From the NCBI GenBank assembly GCA_021770755.1, contig JAETQI010000044.1:1-36825 (forward strand): a stretch of DNA of 36,825 nucleotides, written 5' to 3'. The notes under the pieces were generated by a model. That model worked only from the letters and a program-made list of their open reading frames with translations. It was not told where the DNA came from and searched no databases. The translations under genes were made by a program, and so were the position numbers. Numbering within the stretch: the first letter of the stretch is position 1; every line of letters begins with the position of its first letter. Source of the stretch: Lachnospiraceae bacterium (GTDB lineage Bacteria; Bacillota; Clostridia; Lachnospirales; Lachnospiraceae). Below, in pieces: positions 16,315-23,644 of the stretch.

Positions 16315-16674
16315 ATGGCGCGAGTGATGGTAGTGGACGATGCAGTCTTTATGAGGATGACGATCAGAAAGATGATCGAGACAGAAGGATATGAGGTTGT
16401 AGGCGAGGCGGGAAACGGCGTGGAGGCTGTACAGAAATATATGGAAGTCCAGCCGGATGTGGTGATGCTTGACATTACCATGCCCGAGATGAACGGCATC
16501 GATGCACTGAAACGTATCAAGGAGTTTGACCCGAAGGCAAAGGTCATCATGTGCTCTGCGATGGGTCAGCAGGTGATGGTGGCACAGGCGATCCAGAGCG
16601 GTGCGAAGGATTTTATCGTGAAGCCTTTTGAGAAGGACAGAGTGCTGGCTGCACTCCAGAGAGTTACGGGCTGA
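16315..16674 (+). CDS. cheY: CheY chemotaxis response regulator
   Basis: A stand-alone receiver domain of 119 residues, the usual CheY length, with ribosome site AAAGGTGG. It has the acidic pair D8/D9, the phosphoacceptor D53 in VVMLDITMP, S81 in MCSAMG, and K103 in IVKPF. The sequence resembles the Bacillus-type CheY that signals to the flagellar switch. It has no output domain. It sits 14 bp after glgX and just before a terminator, away from other chemotaxis genes, so it seems to be transcribed with glycogen metabolism. It could instead be a CheY-like receiver with another partner. Confidence 0.9.
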   Translation: MARVMVVDDAVFMRMTIRKMIETEGYEVVGEAGNGVEAVQKYMEVQPDVVMLDITMPEMNGIDALKRIKEFDPKAKVIMCSAMGQQVMVAQAIQSGAKDFIVKPFEKDRVLAALQRVTG

Positions 16675-16695
16675 TCAAAAAATTGGAAAAAAATG

Positions 16696-16726
16696 AAAAT
16701 AACGGTAGACAAACCGTTATTTTTAT
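16696..16726 (+). terminator. Terminator after cheY
   Basis: AAAATAACGGT (16696-16706) pairs with ACCGTTATTTT (16713-16723) across AGACAA. The T-rich end makes it a rho-independent terminator for glgX-cheY. Confidence 0.85.
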
Positions 16727-16737
16727 TGTATGATAAA

Positions 16738-16769
16738 GAAAACGTTTTCCAGAAAACGTTTTCTTGACA
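16738..16769 (+). promoter_or_regulatory. Twin GAAAACGTTTTC palindromes and -35 element
   Basis: Two perfect 12-bp palindromes GAAAACGTTTTC lie at 16738-16749 and 16752-16763. The consensus -35 TTGACA (16764-16769) follows at once. The central CG and AT-rich arms are typical of LacI-family operators, and the gene downstream encodes a LacI-type regulator. Autoregulation, or control of glgP, is likely. No good -10 at 17 bp is seen (TTTACA lies at 16 bp). Confidence 0.75.
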
Positions 16770-16819
16770 GATATGAAGACGATCATTTACAGTTATAGAA
16801 TTTTTCAGGAAAGAAGGTG

Positions 16820-17818
16820 ATGCAGGAGTTGGTTTCGATCAGGGATGTTGCGAAGGAAGCAGGCGTGGCGATCTCGACAGTCTCAAAGGTGCTGAATCAT
16901 TATCCGAACGTGCGGGAGGAGACGAAACAAAAAGTAAACGCAGCGATCGCCGAGCTTGGATTTGTGCCCAATACGATCGCCGCGGCGTTATCGTCCAAGC
17001 GGACGGGGCGGATCGCGCTGGTGCTCGATGCAAGCAGGCATGCGCAGACAGTGGATGAGATCCCGATGCAGTATATGATCGGTGCGATCAATATGGCAAA
17101 AGAAAAAGGAATGGATATCATCACGGTGTTTTTTACCATGATCGCCGAGATGACAGTGGACGAGATGGTCCGCTATTTTCAGTCGCAGAGCATCGAGGGG
17201 CTGGTCATATGTGGTCTTTCCAAAGAGGATATCACGTTGAGAAAGCTTGCGGAGGACGGCAAGTTCAAGTGTGTGCTGATCGATGCGCCGGGCGTCAGCG
17301 ATCATATATCCAGTATTCATATCGATAACGAAAAGGCACAGTATGAGGTTGCAAAAAAATTTTTGGACGGAAAACCATACAAGAAGATCTTGTACCTGTC
17401 CGGCAAAAAGGACGGTTATGTGTCGGAGGAGCGGCTGGTCGGAATGAACAGGCTGGCGCAGGAGCTGGGGCTGAGCGTGCTGGTCAGAACGGGAAATTTC
17501 AGTGAGCTTGCGGCGAGAAAGCTGACGATGCAGTATGCGGAGAGCAAGGACGCGATCGTCTGCGCGTCGGATCTGATGGCGATCGGGGCGATGAAAGCGC
17601 TGATCGATATGGATATCTACAGACCGGTGTGCGGATTTGACGGGGTCAGTCTGATGGGGTATGCGGGCAAACAGATGCATACGGTGAAGCAGGATTTTCA
17701 GAGGATCGCTGCCAGTGCGGTGGAAGAGCTCTCGTGTCTGATGGAGGGCAGGAGCGGTCGGGATATCGTGGTGCCGCACAAACTGATCCGTATCAAATAT
17801 CTCGATGTGATCTCATAG
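16820..17818 (+). CDS. LacI-family regulator beside glycogen phosphorylase
   Basis: About 332 residues. I start at MQELVSIRDV (ATG 16820). A GTG immediately before it is in frame, but the AGGA ribosome site is better placed for the ATG. The helix-turn-helix is clear (VSIRDVAKEAGVAISTVSKVLNHYPNV) with the hinge FVPNTIAAALSS. The ligand domain follows (GRIALVLDASRH, SIEGLVICG, ILYLSGKKDGYVSEER, AIVCASDLMAIGAMKAL, VCGFDGVSLM). Two perfect palindromes stand before its gene. glgP begins 82 bp later on the same strand with no terminator between, so they are probably one unit. By position it regulates glycogen or maltodextrin breakdown; the effector is unknown. Confidence 0.9.
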   Translation: MQELVSIRDVAKEAGVAISTVSKVLNHYPNVREETKQKVNAAIAELGFVPNTIAAALSSKRTGRIALVLDASRHAQTVDEIPMQYMIGAINMAKEKGMDIITVFFTMIAEMTVDEMVRYFQSQSIEGLVICGLSKEDITLRKLAEDGKFKCVLIDAPGVSDHISSIHIDNEKAQYEVAKKFLDGKPYKKILYLSGKKDGYVSEERLVGMNRLAQELGLSVLVRTGNFSELAARKLTMQYAESKDAIVCASDLMAIGAMKALIDMDIYRPVCGFDGVSLMGYAGKQMHTVKQDFQRIAASAVEELSCLMEGRSGRDIVVPHKLIRIKYLDVIS

Positions 17819-17899
17819 ATGGCATGAGCGCTGCAAAAGCGGGTAGAATAAACAATAATATCATCATGCTGCATTCCGCAGCAGGAAAAGGAGTAAAGA

Positions 17900-20170
17900 A
17901 TGAACGTAAAAGCAAATTTAGAAACAGTGGCACAGAAGATGTATAACAAGGCAGTCAGGGAGCTTGATGACAGCCAGCTCTATTTCGCGATCCTCAACAT
18001 GACAAAGGATATGATGAACGGAAAAGGCGCGATCAAGGGAAATAAGAAGATTTATTATATTTCCGCGGAGTTCCTGATTGGAAAACTGCTGTCCAACAAC
18101 CTGATCAACCTTGGCATCTACGAGGAGCTCGACGCAGCGCTCAAGGAGGAGGGCAGGGAGCTTAGCCGCATCGAGGAGGTCGAGCCGGAGCCGTCGTTGG
18201 GCAACGGCGGACTTGGGAGGCTTGCGGCATGTTTCTTGGATTCCATCGCAAGTCTTGGACTGCCGGGAGACGGTATCGGTCTGAATTACCATTTCGGTCT
18301 CTTTAAACAGGTGTTTAAGGACAGACAGCAGACCGCCGAAAAAAATGACTGGATCGAGGATCAGTCCTGGCTGACGAAGACGGATATCTCTTTCCCCGTA
18401 TACTTTGGAAAGAAGAAAGTGATGTCCAGACTGTACGACATCGATGTGATCGGATATGAGCAGGGCATGAACAAGCTCCATCTGTTTGACATTGAGACGA
18501 TCGATGAGGGCATTGTGAAGGACGGCATTGATTTTGATAAGGCGGATATCGACAAAAACCTTACCTTATTCTTATATCCCGATGACTCTGACGAGGCGGG
18601 ACAGCAGCTACGCATCTACCAGCAGTATTTTATGGTGTGCAACGGCGCACAACTGATCTTAAAAGAAATGAAGGACAACGGATACGATCTGCACAGGCTG
18701 TATGACCATGCGGTGATCCAGATCAACGACACGCACCCGACGATGGTCATTCCGGAGCTGATCCGCATTCTCACAGAGGACGAGGGATTTGACATGGACG
18801 AGGCGATCGACGTGGTGAGCAGGACCTGTGCGTACACGAACCACACGATCCTTGCGGAAGCGCTTGAGAAATGGCCGGTGAAGTATCTGCAGAAGGTGGT
18901 TCCGCAGTTGATGCCGATCATCTGGGAGCTGGATAAGAGAGCTTCCATCAGATACAAGGATCCCAGCGTGCAGATCATTGATGACAACATGCGTGTGCAC
19001 ATGGCGCATGTCGATATCCACTATGGATTTTCGGTAAACGGTGTGGCGGCGATCCACACAGAGATCCTGAAAGATACGGAGCTGAACAACTTCTACAAGA
19101 TCTATCCTGAGAAGTTCAACAACAAGACAAACGGCATCACTTTCAGAAGATGGCTGCTGTCATGCAACAGGGAGCTTGCATCATGCATCACAAAGACCAT
19201 TGGAGCCGGCTACAAGAAGGATGCTGCGGAGCTTGAGAAGCTGATGGAGCATCTGGATGATGCGGCGCTCTTAAAGGAGATCAGGGCGATCAAGAAGACG
19301 AAGAAGGAAGAGCTTGCAGCGTACCTGAAGGAGAACGAGGGACAGGAGATCAATCCGGAATCGATCTTTGATATCCAGGTGAAGAGGCTTCACGAGTACA
19401 AGCGCCAGCAGATGAACGCGCTCTATATCATCCACAAGTATCTGGAGATCAAGGGCGGCAGGAAGCCTTCCACACCGATCACGTTCATCTTTGGGGCGAA
19501 AGCGGCGCCGGCATATATCATCGCTCAGGATATCATTCATCTGCTGCTGTGCCTGGAGGAGATCGTGAACAATGATCCCGATGTGAAAGATCACATGAAG
19601 GTCGTGATGGTCGAGAACTACAATGTGAGCTATGCGGAGAAACTCATACCGGCGTGTGATATCTCAGAGCAGATCTCACTGGCATCGAAGGAAGCAAGCG
19701 GCACGGGCAACATGAAGTTCATGCTCAACGGCGCCGTGACCCTTGGCACGAGTGACGGTGCGAACGTGGAGATCCATGAGCTTGTGGGCGATGACAACAT
19801 CTATATCTTTGGCGAGAAGTCCGAGCAGGTGATCGAGCATTACGCGAAGGCGGACTATGTGTCTAAGAGTTTTTATGACAAGAGCAGTGTGATCAGGGAG
19901 GCAGTGGACTTTATCACGAGTAGTGAGGTGGTGAAGGTCGGCAACGAGGAGCGCCTCAACAGACTCAAGAATGAGCTGATCAACAAAGACTGGTTCATGA
20001 CGCTCTTAGACCTTGAGGATTATATTGCCACAAAGGATAGGATGTTTGAGGACTACAGGGACGAGGCAAAGTGGGAGCGGATGATGCTCGTGAATATCGC
20101 CAAGGCAGGTTTCTTCTCATCAGATAGGACGATCGCGGAGTATAACAGGGATATCTGGAAGCTGAACTAA
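17900..20170 (+). CDS. glgP: Glycogen/maltodextrin phosphorylase (GT35)
   Basis: A 756-residue enzyme that cleaves alpha-1,4-glucan with phosphate to give glucose-1-phosphate. The ribosome site is AAGGAG. Conserved GT35 sequence runs throughout: [67 protein letters not shown], and the cofactor segment [14 protein letters not shown] with pyridoxal-phosphate lysine K606. It is somewhat shorter than the 800-840 residues of many phosphorylases, as is common in clostridia. It follows the LacI-type gene, and the debranching enzyme is 1.6 kb upstream, so together they degrade glycogen or similar dietary glucans. A small stem TGCTGC/GCAGCA (17867-17883) abuts its ribosome site and could affect translation. 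Confidence 0.96.
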   Translation: MNVKANLETVAQKMYNKAVRELDDSQLYFAILNMTKDMMNGKGAIKGNKKIYYISAEFLIGKLLSNNLINLGIYEELDAALKEEGRELSRIEEVEPEPSLGNGGLGRLAACFLDSIASLGLPGDGIGLNYHFGLFKQVFKDRQQTAEKNDWIEDQSWLTKTDISFPVYFGKKKVMSRLYDIDVIGYEQGMNKLHLFDIETIDEGIVKDGIDFDKADIDKNLTLFLYPDDSDEAGQQLRIYQQYFMVCNGAQLILKEMKDNGYDLHRLYDHAVIQINDTHPTMVIPELIRILTEDEGFDMDEAIDVVSRTCAYTNHTILAEALEKWPVKYLQKVVPQLMPIIWELDKRASIRYKDPSVQIIDDNMRVHMAHVDIHYGFSVNGVAAIHTEILKDTELNNFYKIYPEKFNNKTNGITFRRWLLSCNRELASCITKTIGAGYKKDAAELEKLMEHLDDAALLKEIRAIKKTKKEELAAYLKENEGQEINPESIFDIQVKRLHEYKRQQMNALYIIHKYLEIKGGRKPSTPITFIFGAKAAPAYIIAQDIIHLLLCLEEIVNNDPDVKDHMKVVMVENYNVSYAEKLIPACDISEQISLASKEASGTGNMKFMLNGAVTLGTSDGANVEIHELVGDDNIYIFGEKSEQVIEHYAKADYVSKSFYDKSSVIREAVDFITSSEVVKVGNEERLNRLKNELINKDWFMTLLDLEDYIATKDRMFEDYRDEAKWERMMLVNIAKAGFFSSDRTIAEYNRDIWKLN

Positions 20171-20221
20171 GGATCTGGTAAAAATGGGGACTGGCGAGGG
20201 GATACATGTCCGAATATGGGC

Positions 20222-20243
20222 GATTTGCCACCGATTTGCCACC
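20222..20243 (-). repeat. Tandem GATTTGCCACC repeats beside the integrase
   Basis: The 11-bp unit GATTTGCCACC occurs twice in tandem (20222-20232 and 20233-20243), shortly after the integrase stop. Such short direct repeats beside an integrase gene can be arm-type or attachment-region sites. This is not proven. Confidence 0.35.
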
Positions 20244-20270
20244 CGTTCAGTAAAAAATTACAAAGCAATG

Positions 20271-20311
20271 AATAGAGGTCTGAACATTTTGACAATGTTC
20301 AGACCTCTATT
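20271..20311. terminator. 18-bp perfect inverted repeat, probable terminator
   Basis: AATAGAGGTCTGAACATT (20271-20288) pairs perfectly with its complement (20294-20311) across a 5-base loop. It lies between the convergent ends of glgP and the integrase remnant. It lacks a T run. Confidence 0.7.
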
Positions 20312-20315
20312 GGAG

Positions 20316-20855
20316 TTAGGTATTAACGACTTTTTCAAAGAAATCAACAGCAGATGTCTGCATGGATTCGGTGTTGAATGTATAGGTTCCCAGTGTGGTA
20401 GCGATATCCCTATGACCTAAGCGCTCCATTACAGTTTTGGGATTTATACCGTTTTCAGCCAGAATTGTTCCGTGAGTATGTCGTAAGCAATGAGCATGGA
20501 ATTGTTCGATACCTAGCTGTTCTCTGATGATCAGGACACAACAGTTGGGAAAAGACCATGGTGTGATGATTTTGCCTTTTGGAGATGTGCACAATGGCAT
20601 GATTTCCCGATATTTTGGATCCACTGTTGTGTCGGCAGGTAATTGTCTGATTATGTTATCAGGCGATACATAGGTCTTTATAAAGTCCGATCCATATTTT
20701 AAACGACATTCTTTTCGCTGGCGGATAGCTTCCTTTAATTCCGCCTCCAAAGTAGATCCGATTTTTAGTACACGGTAAGAATCATATTTTGGCGGTCTAA
20801 AACACCGTTCGGTGCTGGTAACACTGGGCGGTTTTTCGTTGTTGCGACGTCGCAA
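20316..20855 (-). pseudogene. Tyrosine integrase, C-terminal half only
   Basis: A frame of up to 179 residues whose recognisable part is the C-terminal catalytic half of a phage or ICE tyrosine recombinase. The box with the second catalytic arginine is FHAHCLRHTHGTILAENG. It is followed by RLGHRDIATTLGTYTF with the nucleophilic tyrosine and the usual end VDFFEKVVNT. The N-terminal DNA-binding domains and the first catalytic arginine are missing. The frame runs back only to a palindromic repeat at 20841-20856, where the sequence similarity appears to stop. It is therefore a truncated gene, cut where the hicBA segment begins. It marks this locus as an old integration site. Confidence 0.8.
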
Positions 20856-20856
20856 C
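20841..20856. repeat. Palindromic boundary repeat, copy 1
   Basis: GTTGCGACGTCGCAAC, a perfect 16-bp palindrome. Its first 15 bases recur at 21387-21401 on the far side of the hicBA genes. It coincides with the point where the integrase frame is cut. Confidence 0.75.
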
Positions 20857-20891
20857 CAATTTTGTTCTTTGATACTACCTGACAGAATTTA

Positions 20892-21087
20892 TCAGAATTT
20901 AAAATCAATGCCGCTTTGCTTAAGAATTGCATTTGCCGTATGCCGCGATTTAATTTTAGTATCAACCGTAATATGCCGGTTCGTAATTGGGCTGAACCAA
21001 ATGTCATGATCACCCTTGCCACGCCGTTTGAAAGTACAATTGTTTTTTAAAAGTAATTCACGCACCTTTTTTTTCATATTCAGCCAT
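20892..21087 (-). pseudogene. hicA: HicA-type mRNA interferase toxin, apparently frameshifted
   Basis: The HicA fold is clear: KNNCTFKRRGKGDHDIWF with the catalytic histidine, then SPITNRHITVDTKIKSRHTANAILKQSG. HicA cleaves translated mRNA. The frame as it stands opens at ATG 21075-21077 without a ribosome site. The hicB stop overlaps another ATG (TAATG, 21085-21089) that is correctly placed for coupled translation and would read MAEYEKK, but it runs into a stop after nine codons. The cause is a run of eight A (21067-21074); seven would join MAEYEKK to VRELLLKNN in frame. It is thus a one-base frameshift mutation, a sequencing error, or a slippage-controlled gene. The rest of the toxin is intact. 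Confidence 0.8.
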
Positions 21088-21302
21088 TATATAGTCATCC
21101 TTTCGTGGCGTTCCGATACAAAAGAAATGGAAAGTGGTTTTGAAGAAGCATTAAGTGCAAGTAGTTCCGGTATGGCGATGCGTGTGCGTTCCAATAGGGC
21201 ATCAAAAGAGCCAGATTCAAGTACAAGTCCGGGAATGTCGGCGCTTGTGGCAATCCAGACACAGGCTTCATTGTCCCAAGTAAGGTTAATGATATATTCC
21301 AT
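21087..21302 (-). CDS. hicB: HicB-like antitoxin (DUF1902 type)
   Basis: A 71-residue protein behind GGGAGG. It has the partial RNase-H-like HicB fold of short antitoxins: MEYIINLTWDNEACVWIATSADIPGLVLESGSF followed by an amphipathic helix ALLERTRIAIPELL. There is no C-terminal DNA-binding domain, as in the DUF1902 subgroup. It precedes hicA and overlaps its proper start by one base (TAATG), the standard antitoxin-first order. It should bind and block HicA. If HicA is dead, it is free to decay. Confidence 0.8.
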   Translation of the reverse strand: MEYIINLTWDNEACVWIATSADIPGLVLESGSFDALLERTRIAIPELLALNASSKPLSISFVSERHERMTI

Positions 21303-21386
21303 ATTTTTAATTCCTCCCTATATGTTTTAATCAGATCTACAATAATTCATTTATTTTAATCCATACTCCCATGCAGAGAGTGACTT

Positions 21387-21401
21387 GTTGCGACGTCGCA
21401 A
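21387..21401. repeat. Palindromic boundary repeat, copy 2
   Basis: GTTGCGACGTCGCAA, identical over 15 bases to copy 1 at 20841. The two copies bracket hicBA, with 546 bp from start to start. They may be recombination or insertion boundaries. Confidence 0.7.
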
Positions 21402-21412
21402 TGAAAAATATT

Positions 21413-21604
21413 TTAGTTCCAGTCAATAGAATCAAAAGAAACAGTTCCCTCTTTTGCAATGCTCTCTCTGGCGTTGTTAAGTGCTTCAATCTAATCTTCG
21501 GTTGGTACATCAGAAGGAATAAATTTGAGAAGGATATGGTATAACAGATCTGAATCTGATTCGGGTACCATATCAATCAGGGTGTGTAACATTTCTTTAG
21601 CCAT
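21413..21604 (-). pseudogene. Small antitoxin-like gene with internal stop
   Basis: Starts at MAKEMLHTLI (ATG 21602-21604) after a perfect GGAGG at 7-base spacing. It reads VPESDSDLLYHILLKFIPSDVPTED, then TAG (21491-21493), and continues in the same frame IEALNNARESIAKEGTVSFDSIDWN to TAA (21413-21415). The second part completes the pattern of small clostridial antitoxin-like proteins of about 63 residues. The sense codon before IEAL has probably mutated. No toxin gene is attached. It follows directly on the cut 3' end of the IS66 remnant. Confidence 0.6.
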
Positions 21605-21649
21605 GGTTTGCCTCCTATAATTTTTTATAAACCTAAAATGTACCCTGTG

Positions 21650-22430
21650 CATTGTATCCAGTTTTTTGTCCTGCATTGCGCGGTAAAGCACACTTTTTGT
21701 TGTGCTGAAATTCCTGATATATTCCTGCTCCCCGTTCACGGTTATGACTGTCGCATCTGTCGCCACTACGGGCTGGTTGAGCAGTTCTTCCTCCAGATGT
21801 GCGATACTGTTTTCTGATCTTTCTGAAAAATTATTACAAAAATGGTATACGCTGCCTTCTGACAGGTCCAGTCCATCTCCTGAAACTGCATTCAGAAATG
21901 CTGCGATCCGGTCATTGGACATAACCCCTTCACTGTATAACGCGACGGCCATCGCTTTTACACCGGCACCATAGACCACATCACTATGGTATTCCCTGGG
22001 AATGGCATAGTGTCCCTGCCCGTCCGCATAGATACGTATTTCTGTGATGACAGGTTTGATATCAGGATCCATGATGTACTTTGTAACATAAGATTTTCGC
22101 GCAGGGTCGCCAATCGTCCTGATCTGGTGGAGGCATTTCCCAGAACGGATCTTTTCTTCCGCTTCTTCCCTTGTCAGGGTGGTTCCGGTATGCCCTTTCT
22201 GGCCGCCTGCCTTATGGCTGGTCTTTTCCCTGCTGTTATAGGTATTGGCTGGTTTTCCGCCCTTCTGGTCTGTAGACGGGGCTGTGAGGTGTTGGAGCTG
22301 TCATTATTAAGGAGGCTCTTCATCCTTGCATTATCATCACGCAGGAGTCGGTTTTCCTCTTTCAGATGCCAGTTCTCCTTTTTCAGGCCGGAAATAAATG
22401 TGGACTGCCATAAAATATTTTTGTAAAAAG
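21650..22430 (-). pseudogene. IS66-family transposase remnant
   Basis: The remnant is read leftward. It begins within a helical segment (GLKKENWHLKEENRLLRDDN), continues MKSLLNNDSSNTSQP, then loses one C in a run of four (22278-22281). The frame shifts there to STDQKGGKPANTYNSREKTSHKAGGQKGHTG and on through YHSDVVYGAGVKAMAVAL, LSEGSVYHFCNNF and PVVATDATVITVNGEQEYIRNF. These are IS66 TnpC features: the zinc-type linker region and the start of the DDE domain (VVATDAT). It ends abruptly at about 21650 after KKLDTM, so the rest of the DDE domain is missing. It is also shortened at the 5' end, and tnpA/tnpB and the inverted repeats are not found. It is a dead fragment. Confidence 0.85.
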
Positions 22431-22657
22431 AGAATTGCTCTGTACAATGTTATCCACAATTGAAACAGAAAACTGAATCCAAGTCCTGTATCAGTATTTA
22501 TAAACTACTTGTTAGTAGATAACTTATGAAAAAGCCTCTTAAAAATTCAGCAATAACACAATAACTTTTAGGGTTAAATAGCATGATTTCCTTTTGAAAC
22601 TGCTGCCATAGCTTCGTCCATAGTTTCACCGCAGGGGGTACATGCCTTTTCTTCTGT
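22431..22657. other. AT-rich gap, short tail fragment only
   Basis: There is no gene with a start. On the minus strand a frame ends ACTPCGETMDEAMAAVSKG and then NHAI with TAA near 22577. It looks like the tail of a small protein, but nothing precedes it that would make a gene. The rest is AT-rich. Confidence 0.25.
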
Positions 22658-23224
22658 CTAAATACCTAATTGTTTGCTGAGATCTGAAAAATTTATGAAC
22701 AAATCATCATAGATATTAACTTTGATAACGGATTCGAAAGAGTATTGGATATTCAGTATATCTTCTTCGAAAAAATTGACTGTAACAGTTTTTCGTCTTG
22801 GATCTACAATCCAATATTCTCTTACGCCATAATTCTTATAGTAGTATGTTTTTTTGATATAGTCGTCAGATGGGTTTCCAGGAGAAACAATCTCAATAAC
22901 AAAATCAGGTGCTCCGTTGCATCGCTTTTCGTCCAGCTTATCTCTATCACACACAATCATGATATCTGGCTGAACAATGGTAAGCGGTTTTTTTGAGAGC
23001 ATTACATCAAAAGGTGATGGAATTACAAGGCATTCACCCTTTTTGAGTTCAATATATGAATCGAGTATTGAGGATATCTTTAAGAGTATTCTTTGATGTA
23101 TCTGCGATGGACTGGCCATATCATAGGCGACATTCTCAAAGACTTCGACTCTCCTGTCTTTTGGAAGAGCTTCGTATTGCTCCAAGGTAATGGGTCCAGG
23201 CTGTGGTTGTAATGCTGGTGGCAT
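22658..23224 (-). CDS. Uma2-family (DUF820) putative endonuclease
   Basis: A 188-residue protein starting at MPPALQPQPGPITLEQY (ATG 23222-23224, AAGGA upstream). The longer frame would add 27 residues that belong to a broken upstream sequence. It has the restriction-like PD-(D/E)xK fold of Uma2 proteins: LPKDRRVEVFENVAYDMASPS, HQRILLKISSIL, VQPDIMIVCD and DFVIEIVSPGNPSDDYIKKTYYYKNYGVREYWIVDPRRKTV. The D and E/K catalytic positions are present. Uma2 proteins are abundant in cyanobacteria and some Firmicutes, often near mobile DNA. Their true role is unsettled, with DNA cleavage suggested by fold only. It stands in the insertion hot spot, apparently intact. Confidence 0.8.
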   Translation of the reverse strand: MPPALQPQPGPITLEQYEALPKDRRVEVFENVAYDMASPSQIHQRILLKISSILDSYIELKKGECLVIPSPFDVMLSKKPLTIVQPDIMIVCDRDKLDEKRCNGAPDFVIEIVSPGNPSDDYIKKTYYYKNYGVREYWIVDPRRKTVTVNFFEEDILNIQYSFESVIKVNIYDDLFINFSDLSKQLGI

Positions 23225-23249
23225 AATATGCACTTCCTTTCTGGTTCGT

Positions 23250-23416
23250 CTATACGAGTGAATGCCGGCTATTCTTCGGAGCTGGCAGTAGTTTTTTGAT
23301 GTCATCTATTGTCAATGCAACGGATTGACCGTTAGGAGCTTTGTACAGGAGTTCCCATCCTAATGTATCAGTAATAAATGCTGAATCAGCAAACGGGCGA
23401 AAGAAATGGATATCAT
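23250..23416 (-). pseudogene. Small broken gene upstream of the Uma2 gene
   Basis: GAGGAGG stands 4-5 bases before an ATG (23414-23416), an excellent start, but that frame stops after 18 codons. The next frame reads FADSAFITDTLGWELLYKAP then NGQSVALTIDDIKKLLPAPK to TAG (23250-23252). One base has probably been gained or lost near the start. I do not recognise the family. Its position directly before the Uma2 gene suggests they once formed a unit. Confidence 0.4.
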
Positions 23417-23644
23417 GGTTTCCTCCTCATAAAAAGATTGTACACATCAATACACAATGAGTCAAGAGAAAACACACAATAATACACAAATGCAATATGT
23501 ATAAGAAATCGGATCCTCAGCAGGGGCTGACCGGTGCCAGACGGCTTATCCGTTCTGGAGGGGGTTTTCATAATGACACGATTGTGCTAAACTGATAGGG
23601 AGCTGTCTGGGAAGCTTACAGGATCGCGAAAGGGTAGGATGCAT

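Noticed and set aside
16988-17779. Open frame of 263 codons opposite the second LacI gene
   Set aside because: Shadow of the LacI frame; His/Asp/Arg-rich with no ribosome site.
20222-20243. GATTTGCCACC tandem copies as a CRISPR-like array
   Set aside because: Only two copies with no spacer between them; no cas genes and no further repeats anywhere in the window.
20765-21022. Minus-strand 85-codon frame bridging hicA and the integrase remnant
   Set aside because: It overlaps the well-supported HicA frame, has no ribosome site, and crosses the palindromic repeat into unrelated sequence.
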